Assembly (NCBI RefSeq): GCF_042666505.1 | Contig: NZ_JBHTDN010000006.1 | Coordinates: 124,001 to 188,000, forward strand | Length of the DNA stretch: 64,000 nucleotides | Source: Parapedobacter sp042666505 | GTDB lineage: Bacteria; Bacteroidota; Bacteroidia; Sphingobacteriales; Sphingobacteriaceae | Direction: 5' to 3' | Shown: positions 9,199 to 18,877 of the stretch, one piece after another | How the letters are laid out: each line of letters opens with the position of its first letter | Position numbering within the stretch: the first letter of the stretch is position 1 | The notes under the pieces: model-generated | Told to the model about the DNA's origin: nothing | Databases searched by the model: none | Seen by the model: only the letters and a program-made list of their open reading frames with translations | Position numbers and translations under genes: made by a program

Positions 9199-9231
9199 CA
9201 AAAGTATCGATTTACCCCCATTAAAAGCAAA
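9199..9231 (-). promoter_or_regulatory. Promoter of the kinase-regulator-TPR-hemE-hemJ operon
   Basis: On the minus strand: TTTG, 21 bases, TACTTTTG, which matches the Bacteroidota -33/-7 pattern. The predicted leader before the kinase ATG at 9175 is below 20 bases. It is divergent from the promoter of the HAD gene. Confidence 0.7.
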
Positions 9232-9278
9232 TGTGGGAGCGGATTATGACGCGACCACAACAAACGTAGCAAAAACCG

Positions 9279-9286
9279 TATCTTTG
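9279..9286 (+). promoter_or_regulatory. -7 element four bases from the HAD start codon
   Basis: TATCTTTG followed by CACC and then the ATG at 9291. With transcription starting a few bases after the element, the message would be leaderless or nearly so. There is no TTG 19-21 bases upstream. Confidence 0.55.
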
Positions 9287-9290
9287 CACC

Positions 9291-9992
9291 ATGCGGCATT
9301 CCAAGAAAAAAGACATCTTTTTCGATCTGGACCATACCCTTTGGGATTTCGAAGAAAACGCCGGAGAGGCGTTGACGGAGTTGTTTGCAATCCACAATTT
9401 CGAAGCGTTGGGGATTACTTCTGTAATTTCATTTATAGAGACGTATAACCGCAACAACCATCGGCTATGGGCACTCTATCATCACGGTAAAATCACCAAG
9501 ACGGAGCTTCGTGAAGCACGTTTTGCCGACACATTTCACGAGCTAGGGATCGATCCCCGGTTATTCCCTAAAGCGTTTGAAGAGGAATATCTAAAATTAT
9601 GCCCGCAAAAGACTCACCTTTTTCCCCATGCTCATGAAACACTTAGCTACCTGCAGGAAAAATACACACTTCACCTCATCTCGAATGGTTTTGGGGATGC
9701 TGCGGAAATCAAGGTCACCAAATGCGGTCTTAAAAAATATTTCGCCACGATTGTGATTTCGGAAACCGTCGGCGTTCATAAGCCCGATCCGCGAATTTTC
9801 CATCATGCGGTAAGAAACGCGAAAACAGCAATTCCCGATAGCGTAATGGTTGGCGACAGTCTCGACGCGGATATACGCGGAGCCCAAAATGTAGGGATGG
9901 ATGCCATTTACTTTAACCCCAAAAATGAAGCCGTTCCTATGGATATCAAGCGTAGCATTGGCACGCTCAGCGAGCTTACCAGGATCTTTTAG
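9291..9992 (+). CDS. YjjG-type HAD hydrolase (noncanonical pyrimidine nucleotidase-like)
   Basis: A 233-residue haloacid-dehalogenase phosphatase. Motif I is FFDLDHTLWDFEENA with nucleophile Asp12 and acid/base Asp14; motif II is the Ser in LISNGF; motif III/IV is KPDPRIF and VGDSLDADIRGAQNVGM. The N-terminal cap and LDHTLWDF are typical of the YjjG branch, which removes phosphate from noncanonical pyrimidine nucleotides; that substrate is inferred from family only. The ATG chosen lies directly behind a -7 promoter element. The gene is convergent with the outer-membrane receptor gene, and no clear terminator hairpin lies between them. Confidence 0.85.
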   Translation: MRHSKKKDIFFDLDHTLWDFEENAGEALTELFAIHNFEALGITSVISFIETYNRNNHRLWALYHHGKITKTELREARFADTFHELGIDPRLFPKAFEEEYLKLCPQKTHLFPHAHETLSYLQEKYTLHLISNGFGDAAEIKVTKCGLKKYFATIVISETVGVHKPDPRIFHHAVRNAKTAIPDSVMVGDSLDADIRGAQNVGMDAIYFNPKNEAVPMDIKRSIGTLSELTRIF

Positions 9993-10016
9993 CCCGTGTA
10001 TTAGTCGGTTCGCAGC

Positions 10017-12494
10017 CTAAAACTGCTGTTCTCCGCCGCCGTCATAATCTTCGGCACCATCCCGCTTCCGCTCTTCCCGCTTTAGCGTCTGATTACCAAA
10101 ACGGTAACTAAATGAAAGCATAAATGTCCGGCGCATCCATCGATACTCAAAATAGCGGTAAACACCGTTGCTTTGGGTATATCCACCGAAGCGCCGCTGA
10201 TTCAGCAAGTCCCGTGCATTAAACATAATACTTCCTTTGCGGTTTAATACATCCAGCTTCAGTCCGGCATCGATTACATAGTTATCAATCCCTTTTCCTT
10301 GTGCCATAATCCGGGGCGCCTCGTATTCAAAACGAGCCTGAAGAGAAAACAAGGGACTAAAACGATAATTCGTGGTTGCATTGGCGTTCCAACTGAATCC
10401 TTCGGAAGGTTCGACATTAAACTCGTCACTTCCCTTGAATCGCGTATGAAATGCATTGACATTCGCCATGACATCCCATCTTTTAGAGATATCCAACCGG
10501 GATATCAATTCGAGCCCGGTTGATTCATTGCGGCTAATGTTCTGCCATTGCATCAATGTGACCCCCGTATTTTCATCCACTTCCTGAATAATCGGTTGGG
10601 TTACGTCATTAACCATGCGATGATATACAGAAGAGGTAACCAACAACGACTCCCAGGTTTTCGTATATCCCAATTCAAACGAGTGTATATCTTCGGGTAA
10701 CAGATTGGGATTACCCTGCCGATGATTCAAATTATCGGATACGTCTACAAACGGATTTACTTGCCAACCCCTCGGCCGACTTACCCGACGCGTATAGCTT
10801 AACTGAAGTTGATTTTTATCACCAAATTCCTGGGTGAGAAACAAACTGGGATACACGCGGAAATAATCCAACTGTCCGGTAATGGTCTGTTCATCCGCCG
10901 GTAAACCGGGCGTAAGCAATCCCAATTCGGTATCCAGATAAGCTTGCTCTGCACGAAGCCCTACTTGATAACCTAATTTATCCGTCAATTTGTTTTGGTA
11001 ATTCACATACAATGCGTGCACACTGCTTGTCATATCAAAATCGTTGCTCACTCGGTAATCGGGCAACAGTCCCTGAGTAGAGTCAACCTGGGAGTACTGG
11101 TAGTCCATGCTCCGACGGATCATCGTACGATATCCCGCCTCCAGTTTATGGTTTTGGCCGAATGGCCTGACGTAATCCAGCTGAACGTTAACATTGCGTC
11201 CATCTTCCTTTGTATCGTTAATCCTTGCCAGCTCGTACATCCCCGACGGGGGAGCCGAATAATCCTGACTAAAGGCATTAACACCTTCCTCTCCGTCGTA
11301 TCCAAACGTAAAATTGGCCAACATTTCTTCGCCTTCATGCGCGAAATCCCGCCTCACGTCCAGCGCGATCTCGTATCCAAAGTCGTCCTCGTCCTGACGG
11401 GAGAAACGGCTGCTGCTACCTGATAATTGCGGATGATTCAAATAATTGTAAAATAGGTCTTCATTACGGTCATTGCCTCGGACACTGAGATTGCCGGCCA
11501 GCCCAATGAACGTCTTTTCTCCGAGGTAATAATCCAAACCGAGTTGTACATTGTGATTAAGACCCAAACGCGAATTTTCACTAACATTGTTGGTCAGGCT
11601 GTTATTAGCCAGTAGCTCGGTATTATTCACTCCGCCACCAACCATGTTGCGCCGGTTGAATGTATAGCCACCGTAATAGTTGAAGTTCTTATTCCGGAAA
11701 TTTAGGTTGGCACCCGCTAGGTAATTATTGTAAGAACCGCCCGAAAAGTTAGCAGATCCATTAAATCCAAGGTATGTATTTTTCTTCAAGACAATATTAA
11801 TAATACCCGATTGCCCTTCAGCATCGTATTTAGAGGAAGGGTTGGTGACCACCTCAATTCGCTCCACAGAATTGGCCGGCAAGGATTGAAGAAACTGGGC
11901 AACGTCGCTTCCGGCTAACGCTGATTCGCGTCCATTGATCAAAATGCGGACGCTGCTGGACCCGCGTAAACTCACCGTGCCATCCATATCTACTTGTAGC
12001 GATGGGACGTTTGCCAATAAATCGGTGGCTGTTCCGCCTACACTAAGCGTGCTCTCGGCTACATTGAATATCTTTCGGTCTATACCCAATTCCATGGCCG
12101 GCGGGGCACCTTGCACCACTACCTCCTCTAACAATTCTCCGGCTCGCTTTAACGAAATATTACCCAAATCAACACGCGCTCCCTCCGCAACCTTCACATT
12201 CTCGGCTACATAATCTTGGTATCCCACGTAGGTAACCCGCACCGTATATACACCCGGTGCAACATCCGTAAATAACACTTTGCCATCATCTACCGTTTGC
12301 ATACCCTTTACGTATGCATTGGATTCCTGAACTAATAAAGCCGCACTGGCGAACCCAACCGGATCGCCCGAAATTTGGTCGACAACCACTGCCGATATAG
12401 AGGCCTTACCTGGCTGCGCATTCAAACCCAACGGTAACGTAAAAATGCCTACTAAAATAAGGTAACCGATCTTGATTCTGCCTACAAAATACAT
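10017..12494 (-). CDS. TonB-dependent-receptor-like outer membrane beta-barrel protein
   Basis: An 825-residue outer-membrane protein. The N-terminus has a signal peptide ending near GLNAQ, then a carboxypeptidase-regulatory-like beta domain (about residues 30-115, with GVYTVRVTYVGYQDY), a plug domain (about 130-235, with SLRGSSSVRILINGRES and IEVVTNPSSKYDAEGQSG) and a C-terminal barrel of the OMP_b-brl_3 kind ending in an aromatic-rich strand (FMLSFSYRFG). Such proteins take up unknown substrates or act in surface assembly. No SusD partner or anti-sigma factor is adjacent, so it is not a classical Sus-type pair. The ligand cannot be told from the sequence. Confidence 0.88.
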   Translation of the reverse strand: MYFVGRIKIGYLILVGIFTLPLGLNAQPGKASISAVVVDQISGDPVGFASAALLVQESNAYVKGMQTVDDGKVLFTDVAPGVYTVRVTYVGYQDYVAENVKVAEGARVDLGNISLKRAGELLEEVVVQGAPPAMELGIDRKIFNVAESTLSVGGTATDLLANVPSLQVDMDGTVSLRGSSSVRILINGRESALAGSDVAQFLQSLPANSVERIEVVTNPSSKYDAEGQSGIINIVLKKNTYLGFNGSANFSGGSYNNYLAGANLNFRNKNFNYYGGYTFNRRNMVGGGVNNTELLANNSLTNNVSENSRLGLNHNVQLGLDYYLGEKTFIGLAGNLSVRGNDRNEDLFYNYLNHPQLSGSSSRFSRQDEDDFGYEIALDVRRDFAHEGEEMLANFTFGYDGEEGVNAFSQDYSAPPSGMYELARINDTKEDGRNVNVQLDYVRPFGQNHKLEAGYRTMIRRSMDYQYSQVDSTQGLLPDYRVSNDFDMTSSVHALYVNYQNKLTDKLGYQVGLRAEQAYLDTELGLLTPGLPADEQTITGQLDYFRVYPSLFLTQEFGDKNQLQLSYTRRVSRPRGWQVNPFVDVSDNLNHRQGNPNLLPEDIHSFELGYTKTWESLLVTSSVYHRMVNDVTQPIIQEVDENTGVTLMQWQNISRNESTGLELISRLDISKRWDVMANVNAFHTRFKGSDEFNVEPSEGFSWNANATTNYRFSPLFSLQARFEYEAPRIMAQGKGIDNYVIDAGLKLDVLNRKGSIMFNARDLLNQRRFGGYTQSNGVYRYFEYRWMRRTFMLSFSYRFGNQTLKREERKRDGAEDYDGGGEQQF

Positions 12495-12632
12495 CTCGTA
12501 TCGTAAAAAATTAGTATCTGAATAGTTGCCGCAAAGATTATGCTTTTATTGCAACCGAGCACGCATGGTAACCGCAATATTACAGCTCAGGCATAGGTTC
12601 GCCTAGATTGTTACTTAATAAGCGGCATTGAA

Positions 12633-12914
12633 TCATTCAACACTTACCGTCAGCCCTTCCGATTTAAGGATCTTACGGTAAATATCGACCTCGGTATAAC
12701 TCCCTTCCAACACGGGACACTTTCCTTCCGTATGCACTTTCCATGCAATTTTTTCCGCCTGTGCCTCGGTGTATTGCAGGTGTTTGACGAGACAATTGAT
12801 CACATGTTCGAAAGTATTGGTATCGTCATTCCAGAGTATTAAACGATGGTTGGGTGTTACTGCGGCTAGCACCTCTTCCAATGTAAAGGTTTCTTCCTGT
12901 GTTTCGACAGTCAT
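12633..12914 (-). CDS. clpS: ATP-dependent Clp protease adaptor ClpS
   Basis: A 93-residue protein matching ClpS throughout: HRLILWNDDTNTFEHVINCL (substrate-binding region with the Asn-Asp-Asp and Thr), HLQYTEAQAEKIAWKVHTEG, and the Glu-rich C-terminal helix YRKILKSEGLTVSVE. ClpS delivers N-degron substrates to ClpAP/ClpCP. A -7 element lies four bases before the ATG, so the message is probably leaderless. The gene is divergent from fabH. Confidence 0.94.
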   Translation of the reverse strand: MTVETQEETFTLEEVLAAVTPNHRLILWNDDTNTFEHVINCLVKHLQYTEAQAEKIAWKVHTEGKCPVLEGSYTEVDIYRKILKSEGLTVSVE

Positions 12915-12918
12915 CTTA

Positions 12919-12926
12919 CAAAGCTA
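12919..12926 (-). promoter_or_regulatory. -7 element four bases from the clpS start codon
   Basis: Minus strand TAGCTTTG, then TAAG, then ATG. It matches TAnnTTTG with no -33 TTG at the usual distance. It belongs to the near-leaderless promoters of this window. Confidence 0.5.
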
Positions 12927-12984
12927 CGTCTTTTTAAAAAAATTCCGTAACATTGTGTTAATTATCCTTTTTTATCGCGCAGAT

Positions 12985-14031
12985 ATGTACCGATCGAAAA
13001 TAGCTGGAATGGGCTACTATGTTCCTAAAAACGTCTATACAAATGAGGATTTAACGCGCTTTATGGACACGAGCGATGAATGGATACAAGAGCGGACCGG
13101 AATAAAGGAACGCCGGTTTGCAGACCGTACTGAGGAGACGACGACCACCATGGCGATCGAAGCGGCCCAAATCGCGATGAACCGGGCAGGTGTGACCGCC
13201 CACGATATCGATTTCATTGTTTTTGCGACATTAAGTCCGGATTACTATTTTCCAGGTTGCGGCGTGCTGCTCCAACGCGAAATGGGTATGCGCGAAATAG
13301 GTGCGTTGGATGTACGAAACCAGTGTTCGGGCTTTGTGTATGCGCTTTCTGTGGCCGACCAGTTTATAAAAACCGGTACCTATCGAAACATACTGGTTGT
13401 CGGAAGTGAGAAGCATTCTTTTGCGATGGATTTTCAGACCCGAAGCCGAAATGTATCCGTGATATTCGGGGATGGCGCAGGGGCGGTTGTCCTCCAACCT
13501 ACCGAAGAAAAAAACCGGGGTATCTTAAGTACCCATCTTCATAGTGATGGTGCAGATGCAGAAATATTGGCCATGTATTATCCGGGAGCACATGCTAACA
13601 AATGGCTTAAGGATAAACCACCGTTTCCGGATCAAGAGTTAGGTGGTCTGTTCCTCACAACCGAGCAACTCGAAAGTGGCGCCGCGCTCCCTTATATGGA
13701 CGGCCCAGGGGTATTCAAAAAAGCCATCGTTAAATTTCCAGAGGTCATCAAGGAAGCACTGGCTGCCAACAACCTCTCCGAAAAAGACATCGACTTGCTG
13801 ATCCCTCACCAGGCCAATCTTCGCATCAGCCAATACGTCCAAAAATTGCTAGGTCTAACCGATGGTCAAGTTTTCAACAATATACAAAAATATGGCAATA
13901 CCACCGCGGCATCCGTCCCCATTGCTTTATGCGAAGCATGGGAGATTGGAAAAATCAGCGACGGCGATCTGGTCTGCTTAGCCGCCTTTGGTTCAGGATT
14001 TACGTGGGCTAGTGCATTGATCAGGTGGTAA
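12985..14031 (+). CDS. fabH: 3-oxoacyl-ACP synthase III (FabH-like)
   Basis: A 348-residue thiolase-fold enzyme that would condense acetyl-CoA (or a branched primer) with malonyl-ACP to start fatty-acid synthesis. The Cys-His-Asn triad is visible: Cys114 in DVRNQCSGFVYA, His in LLIPHQANLRIS and Asn in KYGNTTAASVP; FGDGAGAVVL is also conserved. It is some 30 residues longer than E. coli FabH because of a middle insert (around MYYPGAHANKWL), so a specialised paralogue is possible. The ATG at 12985 fits the family start SKIAGMGYYVP. The frame is open 72 codons further upstream, but that part runs antisense through clpS and is not coding. Confidence 0.88.
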   Translation: MYRSKIAGMGYYVPKNVYTNEDLTRFMDTSDEWIQERTGIKERRFADRTEETTTTMAIEAAQIAMNRAGVTAHDIDFIVFATLSPDYYFPGCGVLLQREMGMREIGALDVRNQCSGFVYALSVADQFIKTGTYRNILVVGSEKHSFAMDFQTRSRNVSVIFGDGAGAVVLQPTEEKNRGILSTHLHSDGADAEILAMYYPGAHANKWLKDKPPFPDQELGGLFLTTEQLESGAALPYMDGPGVFKKAIVKFPEVIKEALAANNLSEKDIDLLIPHQANLRISQYVQKLLGLTDGQVFNNIQKYGNTTAASVPIALCEAWEIGKISDGDLVCLAAFGSGFTWASALIRW

Positions 14032-14075
14032 TCTTAGTCGTCAGCTTTCCCTCCCGCTTCGATAACGAGCAATGG

Positions 14076-16016
14076 TTATTTTACCGTGTCGAGGGCTTCA
14101 AATGGCGAATTTTTGCTGATAAACTCAGGCACGATTTCTTTCATCTTCCGTACCACACCACTGCTATTTTTTCGCTCATTTAATGCGATCAGTTCATAAA
14201 CTAGACGCTTGGCATGTTCATGAGGTAGTGAATTGACCCGGGCTATGTGTATCTTGTCGTGATGAGTGGGAAGTACCTTTTCGCCGTCATTTAACAGCTC
14301 TTCATACAATTTTTCTCCGCTGCGTAATCCCGTGTACACTATCTCGATGTCTTTGTCGGGTTTAAGTCCAGCAAGCTGAATCATCTTTCTCGCAAGGTCA
14401 ACGATTTTGACAGGTTTTCCCATATCAAACACATAAATCTCACCACCTTTACCCATAGTCCCCGCCTCCAAGACCAATTGCACTGCTTCCGGAATCGTCA
14501 TAAAGTATCTCGTAATTTCCGGATGAGTTACGGTTAATGGACCGCCTTTTTCAATTTGCGCAGAAAATCGCGGTATTACCGAGCCATTGGATCCCAACAC
14601 ATTACCAAAACGCGTGGTGATGAAACGGGTACCTTTAACCTGTGTCGCTCTTCCTGCAGAAGCGTCGACTAAATGCACGGATTGTTGTGAATCGAGACTT
14701 TGCGTATAGACTTCCGCAATACGCTTGGACGCTCCCATAACATTGGTAGGATTCACGGCTTTATCCGTTGATATCATCACAAACTTCTTAACCCCAAAAA
14801 GCACCGATAGATCAGCAACATTTTTTGTACCCCCAACGTTGGTACTTACGGCTTCTCCCGGATTTTTTTCCATCATCGGTACATGCTTATAAGCAGCGGC
14901 ATGATACACGATCTCGGGTCGATAGTCATTGAATATCTGATGCATGCGCTCGAGATTGCGGATATCGGCGATCGCGACAACGACATTGCTGGAAGGAAAC
15001 ACTTCTTCGATTTCCAACTGAATTTCATGCATTGGGGATTCCGCTTGATCACAAAGGATGAGCATTTGAGGCTCATAACGTAAAACCTGACGCACGATTT
15101 CGGAACCAATCGATCCCGCTGCGCCCGTAATTAAGATCCGCTTGTCACATAGATCTTCACAGATTTTATCGTTATTAATTTTAATCGGCGCACGCTGCAA
15201 AAGATCTTCTATCCTGAGGTTCTTTATCTGTCTTAGCCGCAGTCTTCCGGATATCCATTCCGATGCGGGAGGTATTGTCAGTACTTTAATCCCCATTCGA
15301 AGACAACGTTCGACAATCACCTTTTTGTCTCGACTTCCCAAATGATCTTTCACAAAAATCATTTGGTCGATCGCATATTTATCTTTTAACGCAGCGAGGT
15401 CCTTTACGTGATAAACACGCTTTCGCTCGATGTAGCTATTTAATTTACTTCTATTGGTGTCGATAAAACCGACAATAATAAACTTGGATTCGGTGCTATT
15501 CTCGAGAGCTTGCTTGGCCATGATTGCATTTTGATCCGCTCCATAAATCAAAACCCGCACCGTGTCCACATCCCGCATCCGCCTCATCAACATAAAATAA
15601 ATACTTTTGACCGCAATCCGAAGCATGACGAGAAACGAAGTGGCCACGAAAAAGTTGATCAGCAAGACCAGCCCCAGTTGTCCATCCTTTATATGCAACA
15701 GTGGCCCAAGAATCAAATAAACCGCCGCTACATAAATCCCTGAATTAATCAACATCGCCGAAAATATTTTCAGCATATCGCGGGTATCGGAATAGCGGAT
15801 CAATCCTGTATGTATCCGCATGAAGAAAAAAACAGGTAAAGCAATTCCTATATAAACCCCGGTATAAACAAAAAAATGCCCCCGGATGATATCGTGGAAA
15901 TTAAATTGCTTTGCTACAAAATATGAAAGCGTAAAGGACCAGGTTAATATCAGTAGATCCAACAGTAGGATTGCCCACCGAGGTACGGTTTTGAATCGAA
16001 AAATACGTTCTTTCAT
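14076..16016 (-). CDS. CapD/WbpM-like nucleoside-diphosphate-sugar dehydratase, membrane-bound
   Basis: A 646-residue polysaccharide enzyme. Four membrane helices (about residues 15-140) are followed by a first Rossmann-like domain (VRVLIYGADQNAIMAKQAL) and then the catalytic extended-SDR domain with ILITGAAGSIGSEIVR for NAD(P) binding. The active site has the variant motif STDKAVNPTNVMGASKRIAE, where Met replaces the usual SDR Tyr and Lys follows four residues later, as in WbpM, PglF and FlaA1. These enzymes make 4-keto-6-deoxy UDP-GlcNAc for bacillosamine/QuiNAc-type sugars. It stands alone, convergent with fabH and some 10 kb from the polysaccharide genes at the left edge. Confidence 0.87.
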   Translation of the reverse strand: MKERIFRFKTVPRWAILLLDLLILTWSFTLSYFVAKQFNFHDIIRGHFFVYTGVYIGIALPVFFFMRIHTGLIRYSDTRDMLKIFSAMLINSGIYVAAVYLILGPLLHIKDGQLGLVLLINFFVATSFLVMLRIAVKSIYFMLMRRMRDVDTVRVLIYGADQNAIMAKQALENSTESKFIIVGFIDTNRSKLNSYIERKRVYHVKDLAALKDKYAIDQMIFVKDHLGSRDKKVIVERCLRMGIKVLTIPPASEWISGRLRLRQIKNLRIEDLLQRAPIKINNDKICEDLCDKRILITGAAGSIGSEIVRQVLRYEPQMLILCDQAESPMHEIQLEIEEVFPSSNVVVAIADIRNLERMHQIFNDYRPEIVYHAAAYKHVPMMEKNPGEAVSTNVGGTKNVADLSVLFGVKKFVMISTDKAVNPTNVMGASKRIAEVYTQSLDSQQSVHLVDASAGRATQVKGTRFITTRFGNVLGSNGSVIPRFSAQIEKGGPLTVTHPEITRYFMTIPEAVQLVLEAGTMGKGGEIYVFDMGKPVKIVDLARKMIQLAGLKPDKDIEIVYTGLRSGEKLYEELLNDGEKVLPTHHDKIHIARVNSLPHEHAKRLVYELIALNERKNSSGVVRKMKEIVPEFISKNSPFEALDTVK

Positions 16017-16258
16017 GTAAGTTTAATCAATGTAGTTTCCTCCTTCCTTCACCAGATTGACTAAATCAACCCACCCTTATCACATGTACTGAATAATTAT
16101 TTTTGATCAAATGTCCCCAATGCGTGGGCCACTTCTTCATGCTCAATAATCCTGCCAAAAGAGGTTCTAACCCATTTAGCGAAATAACAACACAAAACTA
16201 TTCGAATTGTTTATGCGAAAATATACCTAATAGTGGGTATTTTACCACCAAACGCAAC

Positions 16259-16279
16259 AAAAAGGGCCCTAATGGGCCC
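16259..16279 (-). terminator. Intrinsic terminator of the ATP synthase operon
   Basis: On the minus strand GGGCCC-ATTA-GGGCCC forms a six-pair GC-only stem, followed immediately by TTTTT. It lies 28 bases beyond the atpG stop. Confidence 0.75.
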
Positions 16280-16306
16280 ATAGACTTCTTTCGATACGTG
16301 AACGTG

Positions 16307-17191
16307 CTAACCGTTAGACAAGGCAGCAGCGCCGCTCACAATCTCAGTAAGTTCGGTTGTGATGGCTGCTTGCCGTGCTTGGTTATAAGACAACTTGAGT
16401 GATTTTAACAACTCACCTGCATTATCCGTGGCTTTATCCATCGCGGTCATGCGCGCGCCATGTTCAGAAGCATACGAATCCAACACAGCCTTATAAAGTT
16501 GTACTTTGATAGCTTTGGGAATCAACTCATTAATGATCTTTTCTTTCGACGGCTCAACGATGTAGTCCACATCGTTTTTCGCAGAACTAGTTTCAACAGT
16601 GGCTGGCAAAAGGGGCAAAAGCTGCTCAGTCGTCAAAATCTGTACGGCAGCGTTGCGGAACCGATTATAAACCAATTCTACCCGATCATACTCCCCATCG
16701 GAAAAGCCCTTCATGATTGCTTCCGTAATTTTGGACGTATTTTCAAAATTAAGCGCTGAAAACAGTTCATTATTATCACCGATCACGCGATACTTACGTC
16801 TCGAAAAGTAATCCTGAGCGCGTTTTCCAATGGCAACCACACTAACATTCCCTGTACGCATCTGTTCACTGTATCTACCAGCAATCAGTTGGTTGGCCGT
16901 CTTAATCGCATTCGCATTAAAGGCGCCAGCCAACCCTCTGTTTGACGCAATTACCACAACCAATACCTTATTAGGCTTGCGATCGACCGTAAACGGCGAA
17001 GCTCCATCCTCTACACTAGCCGACACATTCGCCAATATTTCCCTCAGCTTTTCTGCATAAGGCCGTAGCTGTACGATCGCATTGGTCGCCCGCTTAAGTT
17101 TGGCTGCGGAAACCATTTTCATGGCCTTTGTAATTTGTTGCGTAGAAGTAACCGACGCGATACGGTTCCGTACTTCCTTTAAATTTGCCAT
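16307..17191 (-). CDS. atpG: ATP synthase gamma subunit
   Basis: The central rotor shaft of F1. The 294 residues open with MANLKEVRNRIASVTSTQQITKA-type coiled coil and close with the conserved helix MTAMDKATDNAGELLKSLKL and NQARQAAITTELTEIVSGAAAL. Both ends form the antiparallel coiled coil inside the alpha3beta3 ring. It is the last gene of the operon and is followed by a terminator; atpD and atpC, which often follow in other phyla, are absent here as is usual for Bacteroidota. Confidence 0.97.
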   Translation of the reverse strand: MANLKEVRNRIASVTSTQQITKAMKMVSAAKLKRATNAIVQLRPYAEKLREILANVSASVEDGASPFTVDRKPNKVLVVVIASNRGLAGAFNANAIKTANQLIAGRYSEQMRTGNVSVVAIGKRAQDYFSRRKYRVIGDNNELFSALNFENTSKITEAIMKGFSDGEYDRVELVYNRFRNAAVQILTTEQLLPLLPATVETSSAKNDVDYIVEPSKEKIINELIPKAIKVQLYKAVLDSYASEHGARMTAMDKATDNAGELLKSLKLSYNQARQAAITTELTEIVSGAAALSNG

Positions 17192-17262
17192 ACTTTAATG
17201 TTAGATTTTGGATTGACGATCCTAAACTGATTCGAAGTCATTAATCGCCAACCGTCAATCAA

Positions 17263-18837
17263 TTAATATTTATCAGCCAATTCCTTAGCAACCTTATCCA
17301 GTACACCGGTAAGTTCGTCGGTGAATTTTCCCTCCTTTAGTGCCTTCAGGACTTCCGGATGACGCAATTCCAGTTGATGCAAGTATTCCGCCTCAAATTC
17401 CTTTACCTTATTGACGGGTACACTGCGGAATAAACCTTTAGTTCCTGCGTAAATAATGGCAACTTGCTTTTCGACTGGAACCGGCGAAAACTGCCCCTGC
17501 TTAAGAATTTCCACGTTACGGACACCCTTATCCAACACTGCCTTGGTAGCAGCGTCCAAATCGGAACCAAACTTGGCGAACGCCTCCAATTCGCGATATT
17601 GGGCTTGATCAAGCTTCAAGGTACCGGCAACCTTTTTCATGGATTTAATCTGCGCATTACCTCCCACGCGCGATACTGAAATACCTACGTTGATCGCCGG
17701 CCGCACACCTGCGTTAAACAAATTAGATTCCAAGAAGATTTGCCCATCAGTAATGGAAATTACGTTAGTAGGAATGTATGCCGAAACATCTCCCGCCTGT
17801 GTCTCAATGATCGGCAGCGCAGTGAGAGAGCCACCTCCTTTGACAAGTGGCCGCAACGATTCCGGAAGGTCGTTCATCTGGCGTGCAATCTCGTCGGATG
17901 CGTTGATTTTCGCAGCGCGCTCCAGCAAGCGGCTGTGAAGATAAAACACGTCGCCGGGATACGCTTCGCGTCCCGGAGGGCGGCGGAGAAGCAACGAAAC
18001 TTCGCGGTAAGCTACCGCTTGCTTAGATAAGTCGTCGTAAATAATCAAAGCCGGCCGACCAGTGTCTCTGAAAAACTCCCCGATGGCAGCGCCAGCCATA
18101 GGAGCATAAAACTGCATAGGCGCTGGGTCGGCTGCGGAAGCGGATACGACAATAGTATAAGGCATCGCCCCACTTTCTTCCAACGTGCGAACGATATTTG
18201 CAACCGTTGAATTCTTTTGTCCGACAGCCACATAAATACAGAATACCGGTTCACCGGCATCGTAGAATTCCTTCTGATTGATGATGGTATCAATACATAC
18301 CGCCGTTTTACCTGTTTGACGGTCGCCAATCACCAGCTCTCGTTGACCACGCCCAATCGGAATCATCGCATCGATCGCCTTGATCCCGGTCTGCAAAGGC
18401 TCATTAACCGGTTGCCGGTAAATTACTCCCGGTGCCTTACGTTCAATGGGCATTTCATATGTATCACCCAAAATCGGACCCTTGCCATCAATAGGTTGCC
18501 CCAGTGTATTTACCACACGTCCCAGCATCCCTTCTCCCACCTTGATGGAAGCGATGCGCCGGGTACGCTTTATGGTATCACCTTCTTTGATTTCATCAGA
18601 TTGGCCAAGCAATACGACGCCCACGTTATCTTCTTCAAGGTTCAATACAATACCCTGCAATCCGTTGTCAAATTCAACCAATTCGCCGGACTGTACCTTG
18701 GTTAAGCCGTATATACGTGCGATACCGTCTCCTATCTGTAATACGGTACCGACTTCCTCTAACTCGGCTTCTGATTTAAAGCCCGACAATTGTTCTCTTA
18801 GAATTGCCGATACTTCATCTGGTCTTACCTCTATCAT
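17263..18837 (-). CDS. atpA: ATP synthase alpha subunit
   Basis: The 524-residue non-catalytic nucleotide-binding subunit of F1. It has the P-loop GDRQTGKTA, the arginine-finger region VGGNAQIKSMKKVAGTLKL, and the family stretch PGDVFYLHSRLLERAAK. Length and full-length similarity are normal. It lies between atpH (40 bases) and atpG (71 bases). The spacer towards atpG carries an inverted repeat (GATTGACG at 17211-17218 and CGTCAATC at 17253-17260). Confidence 0.98.
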   Translation of the reverse strand: MIEVRPDEVSAILREQLSGFKSEAELEEVGTVLQIGDGIARIYGLTKVQSGELVEFDNGLQGIVLNLEEDNVGVVLLGQSDEIKEGDTIKRTRRIASIKVGEGMLGRVVNTLGQPIDGKGPILGDTYEMPIERKAPGVIYRQPVNEPLQTGIKAIDAMIPIGRGQRELVIGDRQTGKTAVCIDTIINQKEFYDAGEPVFCIYVAVGQKNSTVANIVRTLEESGAMPYTIVVSASAADPAPMQFYAPMAGAAIGEFFRDTGRPALIIYDDLSKQAVAYREVSLLLRRPPGREAYPGDVFYLHSRLLERAAKINASDEIARQMNDLPESLRPLVKGGGSLTALPIIETQAGDVSAYIPTNVISITDGQIFLESNLFNAGVRPAINVGISVSRVGGNAQIKSMKKVAGTLKLDQAQYRELEAFAKFGSDLDAATKAVLDKGVRNVEILKQGQFSPVPVEKQVAIIYAGTKGLFRSVPVNKVKEFEAEYLHQLELRHPEVLKALKEGKFTDELTGVLDKVAKELADKY

Positions 18838-18877
18838 TGTTGTTGTATTAGGGGTTTTAGCGATCTAATAATGATTA

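Noticed and set aside
12769..12984. N-terminal extension of the fabH frame
   Set aside because: It runs antisense through clpS and encodes no family sequence; the ATG at 12985 fits the FabH start.
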